Source: Saposhnikovia divaricata (lineage: Eukaryota; Streptophyta; Magnoliopsida; Apiales; Apiaceae). From it: DNA of 64,000 nt. The notes beneath the pieces were generated by a model. That model was not told the DNA's origin. It saw only the letters and a program-made list of their open reading frames with translations, and searched no databases. Shown in pieces: positions 24,490-34,826 of the stretch. The position numbers and the translations under genes were made by a program. The number at the start of each line of letters is the position of its first letter. The stretch's first letter is position 1. The stretch lies in the NCBI GenBank assembly GCA_036435485.1, contig CM071594.1, forward strand, positions 198,054,216-198,118,215, in the 5' to 3' direction.

Positions 24490-25226
24490 TTTTTGATAGG
24501 ACCATTTGCTGAATTCCTTTTTAAGACACATTTGATAGGACCATTAATTCAATTGCTGAATTCCTTTTTAAGACACAGGTGCATATGCTCTTACAACTTA
24601 ATAACTAGAAAGCATTTCTATTTTAAAAATATTAAAACGGTGCATTGTATATTATAAAGTTCTAGTTTAGATATCAAAAAAATACATAAAGTTTATAATT
24701 TTGTTATTTCAGCAAATTTCGAAATTTGTTATCACCAATTACTGTATTAACATTTTGACAAAAATAAAGGAATATTAAATTTGAATATTTTGAAAATCAA
24801 ATTTTAATAATTTACGATTATTTTTACTCATTTATAATTGTTCTCACAACGTGATAACTTGAAAGCATTTCGATTTCCAAGATTTTAGTTAAATATTAAA
24901 GAGTACACATTGTATGTTGCAAAATTCTTGTTAGATATCAAAACAGTACATTAAAAAAAACAGTAGTACATAAAATTAACGATCTGGAAATTGGAGGGAG
25001 TACATAAAATTAACGATCTGGAAATTATAAAATTTTAATTAGATATCAAAAAGAACATAAACTTGACAAAATATCTGCATATTATTGTTTGAACATTCAA
25101 TGATATCTTAAATCCGTAAAAAAAAAATGATATCTTAAAGTTCCGCGGTGTCACTTGGCTCCCTTCCCTCCAAGTTAGGACGGGTTTTTAACTAATAAGT
25201 TCATTTTATTTATTTGCACCAATCAG
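24128..25226. other. AT-rich intergenic stretch with short repeats, no gene seen
   Basis: It holds an (AT)n microsatellite at about 24438-24490 and a direct repeat of about 40-47 bp at 24492-24530 and 24531-24577, sharing TTTGATAGGACCAT and TGCTGAATTCC. It also holds a 28-bp repeat with period 34 at 24965-24992 and 24999-25026. A motif like TTAGATATCAAAA recurs near 24668, 24931 and 25039. No Harbinger terminus could be fixed here. Confidence 0.6.
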
Positions 25227-25624
25227 AGCATCTCCAACCCAAAGACCCCTTACCTATATTTGTCCTAGGTGAAGACATTTTAGGGGTTTGATTTTAAAAA
25301 CAATATTCCAACGTAGCTCTCTATCCCCTATAATTTTTAGGTGAGAGAAAATCAAACCCCTTATTTAGGAGAAAGAAAAGCAAACCCCTATCATGCCACA
25401 TCATCAATGTTTCCTTATAATTTAACATAAATCTCTCCAACACTCCCATCTCTTTTCTATATTACTTAAAATATTCAATAAGTAATATTTTTTTAATTAT
25501 AGGTAAGGAATATAGGTAATAGCATTGGAGTTAAAACAACTTTTTGATTCCCTATCTTTTAAGTAATTATTATTTTATTATATTTTAGGGAAACAAAATA
25601 GAGATTGTCTTTGGAGATGTTCTC
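25227..25624. mobile_element. Harbinger-like MITE in front of the VOC gene
   Basis: The left end GAGCATCTCCAACCCAAAGA and the right end, read in reverse (GAGAACATCTCCAAAGA), form an imperfect terminal inverted repeat like those of plant Tourist/Harbinger MITEs. The length is about 400 bp and it is non-coding. The flanking trinucleotides (TCA and ATA) do not match, so the duplication has decayed or the ends are off by a few bases. The right end is 47 bases before the VOC start codon. Confidence 0.65.
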
Positions 25625-25671
25625 ATACTGAACCTTATCTAAACCTTATCTTTTACGGACGGATCTGAACG

Positions 25672-28623
25672 ATGGCTGAATCAACAATAATGCCCTCCGA
25701 TTCAAAGTTGAAGAAGCCTTTTGATACATCTGAAGTTGCTACTAGTAAGAGGAACTTCAGATTTCTTAGGGTGACGAGGAAAAATGTTGAAGACTGTCGT
25801 GTAAAGCGTGCAAAATTTCTTGAAAAAAAGAAGCGCCTTCCTCGAGTTATCAACAAGATCTGTGATAATCCAACCAACCCTAGTCAAGATTGTTTTGCCA
25901 TGTAAGCGATGCGTACTACTTTAGCTTTCGACTGAATTTGTGACTGTTTTATATTGGTTACTCTCCCTAGGTGTTTATGGGATATTGTTTCTTTTTTTTA
26001 TATATTTTGCTGTTGATTGTAGTGAGAGAGAGAGAGGTAGACTGAGAGTAAAGAGAGAAATAAAGAGACTGAGAGTAAAGAGAGGGAGAGAGAGAGAGAC
26101 CAAGAGAGATTGGGTAATAAATCCAAATTTTGTTATATATATTTTCCACTTCTATACTTTTTATGCAGCTCTTACTTACATTATTAGTACATATGATAAT
26201 ACCAGTATACCCACTGGAGTACATTTTATTATATTGGAATCTTGTGTTTTGTACTGTGTCTGTGGGTTCCTTTTGTCTATTTTGTAATTTTTTTCTTTCC
26301 TTGCACCTAAATTATTTAAAATCTTATCTTCAAAAACAAATCTCGGAATATTTATTTGATACAATTGTTCGGAACACCCTTGGACATATATAACGTAGAA
26401 ATTATTGTTTTCTAATTATAGTTTTGGCATATGTTTTCTTAAGTAAACCTGGTATATTAATATATGATTCAAACAAACCAAGGAGATGAAGTTGTTTAGT
26501 TGATCATTGATTTACTTTCTATTTGATGCTTTAAAGTTTACACAATTCCATACTTAACTAACAATAAAAAGTCATTATATTCTCAGGACCCTTGAGGTTG
26601 CAAGTTCTTTTGATGCTCCAGAGATAAAGATGAAATCATCTGTCATGCCTGCTGTGATAGTTAAACGCCGTCAATGCTTGGCTCCTATTCGGCATGAGGT
26701 TTTTGTCGAACATGGTAAAGTTGATAAAGCGGTTCAGTTTTATGAGGCAGCCTTTGGGGCTGAGCTCAAACATTCTCAGCAAAGTCTGGTTCCTAAAAGG
26801 ACCACAAAGGATCCCTCTCAGCAGTTTTATGGTACAAGGGCAGAGCTCAAGATTTGTTCAGAGGCTTTTCTAATATCTGACTCAGACGATGAACCTTCTC
26901 CTCCGTGAGCTTTCCAAACTAACTCTGCATTCATCCCTTTTAAGAAAATTATATGTGAACATTTGCCTCTATAAAATGTCCTATGCCTTTTCTTTCCTTT
27001 CCTTCTTTTTATTATTAATGAGGGACAGTTAAAGAGGCCTTGTACGAAAATTTGAGCCGGGACTTCTGTTACTGGATACTATCCCCGTAACGAACATGAA
27101 GACTATGCACAAATTATAAACAAATTGACATTACACGTCCCATCATTAGGGACAGAACACCTACCATTTAATAAGCATAATGGGTGACTGACACTACATG
27201 AAATTTTTTACATTAGGTTTAGTTGTCATAAGCTTTCCTTTTATATAACAAGCTAACTAATCACTACTTAAATCTCGAATGTTTATTATTAGTAGGCCCA
27301 TTAAGGTGTATACACTAACAAGATTTAAATTATTTCTGGAAAATATGGTTTTGTCTCAGGCCGAAGTCCCAATCGGTTCAAATCGACATTTAAAAGTAGC
27401 TGTATGGTTATGGTGCGTTATGAGAGTTGCTACTTATATATTTGTAACCAAAGACCAATGTGTACCTTGTTATGAAATGCTTCTGCATCAGTGTGTAGAC
27501 CCTTGACGGACAGGCCTCTGTGATGGCCACCTAGAATTTTCCCAGCAGTGGTATATAGACAGTTGTGGTTAATGGTTATCCAAATGTAGTTGATATTAAC
27601 TCTAAATATAAATTGGATGCCATTTTCTGAATGTTTAGATAAATAGTGCATTCATGTTTATACTAGGTAGATACACATGTCTTGAGCTTTATTCAGAAAT
27701 CAATTAACTTAAATTACAAAAACTTTAATTTTGTCAAAATTGATAGGAGTTAATATAAGAGCAAGTCCAATGTATATTTATAATTGGTTGGTTGTTTGAG
27801 AAGTCTGATTGGATAACACCTATGTGGTGAAAATATCACGTACTGAATTTGTCCCCAAAACGCTCGGAACCCTAATTAACTTTTAATCAGTCCCGAAAGT
27901 ACAAATTAAATCAATTACGGGTCCGATACGAACGAAAATATTTTGACGAAAAATAATGAATCGATCACTGAAAATTTATAAGACTTATAAAACGAATAAA
28001 ATACGAGTTTGGAAAATTTGGAGATCAAAAAAATATTAAAAACTAAGAGGCTGTTTTTATATTTTGAAGATGAATTTTATTCATCATCAAAAAAATATTA
28101 AAATACACTTTGAATGTAGTTGGTCTTATTTTAGAACAATGCACTGGACCATTAATTGTATTTTAAGACCAAAAACTACTTTTTGGTCTAAAAATATAGC
28201 AATAGCTTTAGTCATTTTGGCTTTAGAATTGGATTTGCTCTAATTGAGTACTAATTAAAATATTTTGAGCAATAATGTATTTTGCAACACATTGTATTAT
28301 AAGGAATAATGTACTCTGTAATTTCCAGTTTGATAGATAACAGTAGTTGTGTAGATCTATGTTCACCCTGGAAATTGTTTATTAATTATTCTTTTTCCCT
28401 CAGGATTAGTCATCTTTTCTATCTGTTAACTGATGATGTTGATTATGTTCTGGAGAGGGCTGTGAAGGCAGGTGCTTCTGTGTTGGGAAAGTTGGTACAA
28501 GTGTATAGCAAATGTCAGATCTGGTGTACCTTGGTCAGAATTAATGATCCATACGGTAATCAATGGATCATCTACTCGCGACTATGCTCTTCTTGCCTCC
28601 AATCTTTTGCCCTATTAGCATAG
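25672..28623 (+). CDS. VOC (glyoxalase/bleomycin-resistance-like) family protein, three exons
   Basis: Exons: 25672-25901, 26587-26904, 28404-28623. Donors are AT/GTAAGC and CC/GTGAGC; acceptors are TCTCAG/G and CCTCAG/G. The phases join in frame to 255 residues plus TAG. Exon 2 carries KVDKAVQFYEAAFGAEL and a Lys-rich PKR block; exon 3 has DDVDYVLERAVKAGA and ends in INDPYGNQWII. These are the marks of the plant VOC-like group that includes Arabidopsis At5g48480. Such proteins fold like glyoxalase I, but the substrate is unknown and the usual metal ligands are not obvious. The first 76 residues (exon 1, basic, KRAKFLEKKKRLPR) form an extension I do not recognise. The start has a good ATGGCT context. 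A 5' non-coding exon cannot be excluded. Confidence 0.78.
25902..26586 (+). other. intron 1 of the VOC gene
   Basis: GTAAGC to CAG, 685 bp. It contains a GA-rich microsatellite-like tract (about 26018-26108). ORFs read here on either strand are short and AT- or GA-driven. Confidence 0.75.
27759..28240. mobile_element. Harbinger-like MITE with an internal 243-bp captured segment
   Basis: The left end GAGCAAGTCCAAT and the right end, read in reverse (GAGCAAATCCAAT), give a 13-bp terminal inverted repeat with one mismatch. The TAA target duplication is present at 27756-27758 and 28241-28243, as expected for PIF/Harbinger. Total 482 bp, but 243 bp of it (27783-28025) is a copy of LTR-like sequence from 21881-22123. 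Without it the MITE is 239 bp. Confidence 0.82.
27783..28025 (+). repeat. 243-bp segment duplicated from 21881-22123 (copy 2)
   Basis: Identical by eye to the copy 5.9 kb upstream, same orientation, no target duplication of its own. It starts 24 bp inside the MITE's left end. Confidence 0.9.
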
Positions 28624-29752
28624 TTGCTACCAGGACAAGGAATTTTTTGTAGATAAAAACTTGTTTGCTCTATGTGGTGGAAAATGGAAGCTTTCCAAAC
28701 TTTTATGCTATTACACCATTTTTTGTTTGCCACTTTTAGCTATGCCTGCAGGCTGCCTAGTTTATGGCATTAATTTTGAAAGAGGAAGGGCTTTATAGAG
28801 CATGTAATGATATGTTTATTTTCTATTTAGCGACCGTTGGTTGTGTTTAATCATCAATTTACGGATGTGATCGTGCTTAATTATCAATTAACTGACTGTT
28901 GGTAGTGCCTAATTATCAATTTACTGACTGTTGGTTGCGTTATTTTGTGTAACATTTTGTTTGTCGTAGCGAGTATAGTTTACATTTTTAATGTCATTTT
29001 AGCTTCAAGATGACAAGACATACTTGTTAGAAATTCAACGGAGAGGTAAAAGTTATCATGGTAAACAGCTTGGTACCAAATTTGGCACCCAGAGCTTTAT
29101 TTCATTTAATGGAACTTTTTCACCTTTGTCGAGTGTTCTATACTATCATAGATAGGTTAACATTAAAGAGTATTGCAGGTAAATCTTTTACAAATTTATA
29201 TAAAAATCATTGCGATTCAATTCTTTATGTTTGTTTGAGTATACTTTGGTGCCTATACTCTGGTTAGCAACTAGCAAGTCTTGATGATGACATGCACAAA
29301 CAGTGGTGCACTATATTCATTTACATGCAGGCAAAGTCCGTGGCACTAAATTTATGAAAATGAGGCGTCTTTGCAAAAGAAAAAAAAAAAGAACAGAAGA
29401 TGAAAGTGATATCATCAGTGAGATTAGTTAGAGGTTGGTTAAAGCTGGTAAGATATGGGATTAGGTGTGGCTGGTGAGGTTGCAGTAGAATGAAGTTATT
29501 AGTGGTTTTTTCCCCAAGTCAGTGGTCTCTCTCTTGATATATACTGTTATAATATTTCAGTATTATGCTAATGTTTTCGGCTAGGTGATAAATGGGCCGG
29601 AGGCTAATGTTAGTCTTGAGTTGTTGATTTGGTCAGTTCTATTGGGTAGTACTCAGGTCTTGGAACTTTGTAAATCCCCATTTTGATAGGTTACTTTCTG
29701 GATTGTTTGCTGCTTTTATATCCCTATTTTACCGTGTACTTTAGTGAACGGG
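28624..29752. other. 3' flank of the VOC gene
   Basis: It begins with the probable 3' untranslated region. Around 28850-28935 a phrase of the type TAATTATCAATTTACTGACTGTTGGT recurs three times. The exon-like stretch 29003-29155 is listed separately. From 29155 to 29752 no gene is seen. The stretch ends with the target site of copia A. Confidence 0.5.
29003..29155 (+). other. exon-like open stretch downstream of the VOC gene
   Basis: After a TTTTAG acceptor-like site there are 50 open codons to TAG, starting LQDDKTYLLEIQRRGKSYHG and including KFGTQSFISFNGTFSPL. The amino-acid composition is normal rather than AT-driven. No homology is recognised. It could be a terminal exon of an alternative transcript, a relic of a neighbouring gene, or chance. 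Confidence 0.3.
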
Positions 29753-29757
29753 GATGG
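29753..29757. other. target site duplication GATGG, left copy (copia A)
   Basis: GATGG abuts TGTTAGG at 29758. The same GATGG follows CCTAACA at 53139-53143. The pair identifies the outer limits of element A. Confidence 0.9.
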
Positions 29758-30427
29758 TGTTAGGAATTTCCGTTTCCTGTCTTTGCGTAAATTAAATACG
29801 GAGATTATAACAGTCAATAATAATAACAGATATTGACAGATGAACACCAAGATTTATACGTGGAAAACCCCTTATTAAAAAGGTAAAAATCACGGGACCA
29901 ACTCCGAATGTTTCCACTATAATGATAAAAATGGTTACAATATTCTCCCTCAAGTTTACGAAGTAACACTTGAGGTACACCTGAATAGTAATATAACGAT
30001 TAACTATTCCTTCGGTACTGGACCGGATAACCTGGACAGAACTGTCCCTTCGGTACTTGACCGGATAACCTGGAGGATTCCCCTTGTTGCGGCTGCAATG
30101 GCTGGACGAACTCCTAATGTTGTAGACCCAGATGGCTACAGCCCGACCAAACACTCACACTAACTCACCCGAAACGAAAGAAGAGAGAAGCACGAGGGCC
30201 CCCTATTCTGACCTGCTTGAAACTACCGCAAGGTAAGTTTCCTACTAGACGGACTATCTAGCAGCTATGATGGAGAGAAGAGAGTAAGATGTTTTGGTGT
30301 GTTTAACTAATGAAGGGGGAGGGGGTATTTATAGAAAGTAAGATGTAGTAGGTGTGGGGGTTTGTGGAGTTTGGTGAGAGGTTGGTGAAGTTTGTAGTTT
30401 GGTAAGAACAAGGTGGGCTGCCTAACA
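29758..30427 (-). repeat. 3' LTR of copia A (670 bp)
   Basis: Ends TGTTAGG and CCTAACA form a 7-bp inverted repeat. A minus-strand TATA box (TATAAATA) lies at 30326-30333. Short phrases repeat inside: CCTTCGGTACT, GACCGGATAACCTGGA (about 30010-30073). Confidence 0.92.
30326..30333 (-). promoter_or_regulatory. TATA box of the copia A LTR
   Basis: Minus-strand TATAAATA, about 95 bp from the LTR start; the remnant 5' LTR has the same box at 53037-53044. Confidence 0.6.
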
Positions 30428-30443
30428 ATCTCCCCCTCTTTCC
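30428..30443 (-). promoter_or_regulatory. polypurine tract of copia A
   Basis: The minus strand reads GGAAAGAGGGGGAGAT directly before the 3' LTR. Confidence 0.85.
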
Positions 30444-30481
30444 AAACTCACAGCTCTTCACTTGCACTCCATACCTGCGCC

Positions 30482-30544
30482 CTATTTGCACAGCTCCAAC
30501 TTTTCTCGCGGAACCACCTTTGTCATCATATCAGACGGATTCTC
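30482..30544 (-). pseudogene. last 20 codons of copia A pol (RNase H end)
   Basis: The minus frame reads ENPSDMMTKVVPREKLELCK then TAG, the usual C-terminus of copia pol. Upstream of it the sequence switches to gypsy G2. Confidence 0.85.
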
Positions 30545-30555
30545 GCGGAACCACC

Positions 30556-31676
30556 TTTCCCGGGATGATAGTTAATTGTACAATCATAATCCTTGAGCAA
30601 TTCTAACCATCTCCTCTGCCTCATGTTTAAGTCTTTTTGGGTGAAAATATACTTTAAACTCTTATGGTCCGTGTAAATTTCGCACTTTTCCCCATACAAA
30701 TAATGTCTCCAAATCTTCAAGGCGAAAACAATCGCGGCTAATTCTAAATCATGAGTAGGATATTTCTGCTCGTGAGGTTTCAATTGTCTCGAAGCGTAAG
30801 CAATTACCTTACCGTGCTGCATTAGTACACATCCTAAGCCCTTGTGGGACGCATCACTATAGATCACAAAATTTCCTTTCTCGTCTGGCAGTGTCAATAC
30901 AGGCGCAGTTACTAATCTCTTCTTCAATTCTTGGAAACTTTCTTCACACCTCTCATTCCACACAAACTTTTCATTCTTCCTTGTCAACTTTGTTAGTGGG
31001 ATGGCTATCTTCGCAAAGTCTTGAACAAATCTTCGATAATATCCCGCCAATCCTAAGAAACTTCGAACTTCTGTAGGTGTTTTAGGTCTCTCCCAGTTTA
31101 TCACAGCTTCAATCTTAGCAGGATCCACTTTAATCCCTTCGTTGCTGATGACATGCCCTAAAAACTGCACCTCTTTCAACCAAAACTCACAATTAGAAAA
31201 CTTTGCATACAATTTCTCTTTTCTCAGCGTTTCTAAAGCTATCCTCAAATGCCCTGCATGTTCTTCTTCGGTCTTTGAGTATATCAAAATATCATCTATA
31301 AACACAATCACAAACTTATCCAGATATTTCTTAAAAACCCTATTCATTAAATCCATGAACGCTGCCGGTGCATTGGTTAACCCAAACGCCATTACTAAAA
31401 ATTCATAATGCCCATACCTAGTCCGAAACGCGGTCTTTGGAACGTCTTCCGGTCTAATCTTCAACTGAAAATACCCTGACCGTAGATCAATCTTAGAAAA
31501 ACAAGTCGCTCCCTTCAACTGGTCAAACAAATCGTCAATTCTCGGTAAAGGGTACTTGTTCGTAATGGTCAACTTGTTTAGCTCTCGATAATCAATACAT
31601 AACCTCATACTCCCATCCTTCTTCTTTACAAACAATACCGGAGCTCCCCACGGAGATACACTGGGCCTGATAATAA
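30556..31676 (-). pseudogene. gypsy reverse transcriptase and RNase H of G2
   Basis: The minus frame is almost intact: FVKKKDGSMRLCIDYRELNK, KIDLRSGYFQ, MAFGLTNAPAAF, and the catalytic box VFIDDILIYS with both Asp. Then come YAKFSNCEFW, SFLGLAGYYRRF and the RNase H stretch SDASHKGLG, DLELAAIVFALK, TDHKSLKY. Integrase should follow after YHPGKG, but the sequence turns into copia A. A one-base frameshift near 31675-31680, in a T-run, separates it from the protease frame. This enzyme pair copies the RNA into DNA. Confidence 0.94.
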
Positions 31677-32645
31677 TTTTTCTAAGAGGTCTTGTAACTG
31701 AATCGCCAATTCTTTCATCGCTACAGGTGCCATTCGATAAGGAGCCTTTGACACGGGTTCGGTTCCTGGTGCTAAGTCGATGGTAAATTCTATTTCTCTA
31801 TCCGGAGGTAACCCGGGAAGTTCATCTGGAAAAACATCGAGAAACTCATTCACCACTGGTATTTCCTCTATCTTAGGTACCTCTTGCTTGGTATCCATGA
31901 CATAAGCCATATAGCCCTCGCATCCCTGTCTCAACAGCCTCTTAGTTTGCATGATCGTTAAAAATCTCCTAGTCTGTCTCTGACCCCTAAAGGTAACTTC
32001 TACATTATCAGGGGATCTGAGTATTACCTTCTTATCCTTACAGTCAATTTGCGCATTGTTCTCTGTTAACCAATCCATTCCTAAAATTACATCAAATTCG
32101 CCTAACTGGAAAGGTATCAAATCAGCATAAAAACAATGCCCTGAAATGTCTACCTTACAACGAGGACACACTTGCGTAACTGGGATTCGCTCTGAATTAG
32201 CTATTTCTATTACTATAGCTTCACGTAGCATACACATTTCACAATTCAACCTTTGAACAAATTCTTTAGATACAAAGGATTTCGTAGCCCCGGAATCAAT
32301 TAATACTTTAGCTTGAACAGAATTTACAGGGAGCGTACCTGCTTCCACATCAGAATCCTTAATAGCTTCATTCATAGTCATATTGAAGGTCCTCGCCACT
32401 GGTCTGACATTTGCTGTTGGGGGTGCCTCAATCGCTTGAAACATTGGATTAGCCAGAACCGGAGGTTTCACCATAGGTACTTTACAATCCCTCATTACAT
32501 GCCCTGGTTTCCCACAACGGTGGCATATAATTCTTATCTTACACTCTCGAGCATAGTGACCTTTCTGATTACACTTGTAGCACGTCACCTCCAACTTTGC
32601 ACACACTCCTCGATGCCTCTTTCCACAAGTCTTGCACTCTGCCAA
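31677..32645 (-). pseudogene. gypsy zinc knuckles and protease of G2
   Basis: The minus frame carries CYKCNQKGHYARECK and CHRCGKPGHVMRDCK (two CCHC knuckles, preceded by CKTCGKRHRGVC). It then has the protease active-site motif VLIDSGATKSFVSKEF and the FDVILGMDWLTENNAQIDC block. After this come the spacer FPDELPGLPPDREIEFTIDL and the start of the reverse transcriptase. A frameshift near 32700 separates it from gag, and one near 31677 from reverse transcriptase. Confidence 0.92.
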
Positions 32646-33641
32646 GGGTGGCCTAACCAGTTTCTGTTGATTTGAATCTTGAGGTCTATTTCCTTGCCCT
32701 CCATTCCCCGATCCCGGTTTTTAGAATTCCCATTCTTTCCTGACTGAAATCCTGGCTTTTTATTGGGCACATTCTGAGAGCTGCCTTGCACTTGTCGTCC
32801 TTCCATTGATCCAGCTTTTCTTTTCTTTCCCTCTTTTTCCTTAAAGTACAATTCACTTTCTCCTTATGCTATCATGGCCTTCTGCACCACTACTGCATAA
32901 GTATCCAGTTCCAAAACTGCTAGCTTACTACGAATCCACGGCTTTAACCCTTGCTGAAACCTTTTTGCTTTCTTTCTGTCTGTATCCACATATGTCGGGA
33001 CAAACCTCACTAACTCGGTAAACTTAGCTTCATATTCCAACACACTCATATTACCTTGTTTCAGTTCTAGGAATTTCATCTCCATCTGATCCTTCATGAA
33101 ATCTGGAAAATACTTCTCTAGGAACAACTCTGTAAATCTTGCCCAAGGAATTACCTCTGTAGCTTCCAGAGCCTTCACTGACTCCCACCAATACATAGCC
33201 TCATTTTTCAGAAAATAGCTCAAATATTCGGTTTGCTTATCTGCTGGAACCCCTACTAACTCAATAGCTTTCTCCATCTCCTTTAACCATGATCTCGCTT
33301 CTATGGGATCTGCTGCCCCTTTGAACTCTGGAGGTTTTAACTTCCTTAAAAGACTTAAAGGTGACTACCGGAGGCACGGGTTATTGTTGCTGCTGCTGCT
33401 GTTGTTGCTGTTGTTGCTGCTGTTGCTGCTGTTGCTGTTGTTGCTGTTGTTGTTGTTGTTGTTGCTGAGCCAACAGCTACGGTTGTATCTGTTTTTGTTG
33501 CTGTGCTAGAGTAGCAGTTTGCTGAACAAGGGTCTGCAATATTTGAACCAAAGCAGGGTCTCTCTGACCTACAGGAGGTGGGTTGGCTTGTTCATCCTGA
33601 TTGGGGGTTCGAGTATTTTGTTTCTTCTTTCTTGGAGGCAT
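32646..33641 (-). pseudogene. gypsy gag of G2, with stops, frameshifts and a glutamine tract
   Basis: It starts at ATG 33641 (MPPRKKKQNTRTPNQ). It reaches a TAG near 33477, a poly-Gln stretch, another stop and a frameshift near 33345. The retrotransposon gag domain proper follows (33277-32864): MYWWESVKALE, WARFTELFLEKYFP, ELKQGNMSVLEYEAKFTELVRF, KRFQQGLKPWIRSKL. A TAA at 32864 and a frameshift near 32700 break the link to the knuckles. Confidence 0.9.
33384..33466. repeat. trinucleotide repeat (CAG/CAA on minus)
   Basis: Mixed CTG/TTG triplets on plus encode a run of Gln on minus within G2 gag. The poly-Leu ORF on plus is only its shadow. Confidence 0.9.
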
Positions 33642-34811
33642 ATTTCTGAAATCAACGGACAATCATTAGGTTCAGATTCAAGAGTCAATAAATCAAAAGA
33701 ATCTAATTTAAGCCAACAGTGAATATACTATTGAAATATAATTCAAGGTTCCCAGCCATTACTCGGGTCAGCAATTGGTTTACAAAGTGTAACAGGATAC
33801 AAAAATCAAAGTTATGCAAGGTATTCATGAATATCTGATAGATGCATTAACAGAACAATAAACATAATGCTGAAATTAAATATGGTACTGAAGGTAAACG
33901 CAGTACTAGAAAAAGAAGCAGTGCTGAAAATAAATTCAATGCTGAAAGGTAAATATGATGCTTAGAAATAAATAACAATGTGAAAGGAATTTAACGCGGT
34001 TTTGCAGAAAGGGATCATCATATATATCTGGTACAAGCGTAAAAACAACGCTTCAATAAAGGTACAACATAACACTAAAAGAGGAAACTGCTAGCATCTA
34101 GTCACTGTACAACAGATATCTACAACAAAACTTGTTGCACTGCAAACCCTGTTGCACTACTGCTACCATACTATGCATCTATGTACCATGCGTCAGGATG
34201 GAATCACTGCGCTACGACATATAAAATCCCACCCACAGCTCCACTAACCAACTGATCCTCGTCTACTGATCTGGTCCGAGAATGTCATCTAGCTCACTCA
34301 TCACAGATGCCAACGTCACATGGAGTGAAATGGCTGAAACTCATCATCGGACGCATGCTGAGTCCGAGTCTGGATAATTGTCCTCATTACCCGTAGCCGC
34401 ATCCGGATCTGTCCCAACTCCTCCACTGCTCGGGCTCGCTCCCTAGCCATCTGTGCCTGTGTCTCCTGGAGAGCTCTAACCTCAGCTAGCTGTCCAAACA
34501 GAAAGTCTCGCTCTACACCCACTCTCTGGTACTCATGGTATGGAACAGGGGGCTGAGTAAACTGATATAGTGGCCCGTTCACCGAGCTCTGTAAAACTAC
34601 ACGTGAGGACACGGATCTCAATGGCACTTGTTGTGGTATAGGGTCCGCCTTAACTGGATCCTCTGACGGGTTAGAATCAGAACTCGAGGAGGCTACAATG
34701 ACAGTAACACCTAATAATCAGATATACTAATTCCTCGAAATACGACCGTACTCTCCCGTTACTCTACCCAAAATTCTCCCACCTAACTTGTTTCAGTGAC
34801 TGTGACCTGTA
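33642..34811 (-). other. long leader of G2 between primer site and gag
   Basis: About 1.17 kb, unusually long for a gypsy leader. It contains the ORF at 34316-34717 and otherwise no coding. A run of GCTGAAA/GTACTGAA-like phrases lies around 33860-33960. Confidence 0.7.
34316..34717 (-). CDS. extra ORF upstream of gag in G2, unrecognised, coiled-coil-like
   Basis: 133 open codons on minus with no ATG at the upstream end; an AG acceptor-like site (TTATTAG) lies at its start. The first third is Ser/Asp/Pro-rich (SSSSDSNPSEDP). The second half is highly charged and helical (FGQLAEVRALQETQAQMARE, RARAVEELGQIRMRLRVM). Composition and length exceed chance for this AT-rich context. It may be a spliced leader ORF or an old gag-like relic. 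No family is assigned. Confidence 0.4.
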   Translation of the reverse strand, partial: LLGVTVIVASSSSDSNPSEDPVKADPIPQQVPLRSVSSRVVLQSSVNGPLYQFTQPPVPYHEYQRVGVERDFLFGQLAEVRALQETQAQMARERARAVEELGQIRMRLRVMRTIIQTRTQHASDDEFQPFHSM

Positions 34812-34823
34812 GCTCTGATACCA
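34812..34823 (-). promoter_or_regulatory. primer-binding site of G2
   Basis: Minus-strand TGGTATCAGAGC, three bases inside the LTR at 34827. Confidence 0.93.
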
Positions 34824-34826
34824 ACT

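Larger units (their letters stand above)
26905..28403 (+). other. intron 2 of the VOC gene, carrying a MITE
   Basis: GTGAGC to TTTTTCCCTCAG, 1499 bp. About a third is the MITE at 27759-28240. The remainder is ordinary AT-rich intron; the ORF at 27279-27506 is not supported as coding. Confidence 0.75.

Noticed and set aside
25940..26393. ORFs of 85-115 codons on both strands in VOC intron 1
   Set aside because: They are driven by the GA-rich tract and AT-rich sequence, overlap on both strands, and are bounded by good splice sites of the VOC gene.
33303..33509. Poly-Leu protein on plus
   Set aside because: Antisense shadow of the Gln-coding triplet repeat in G2 gag.
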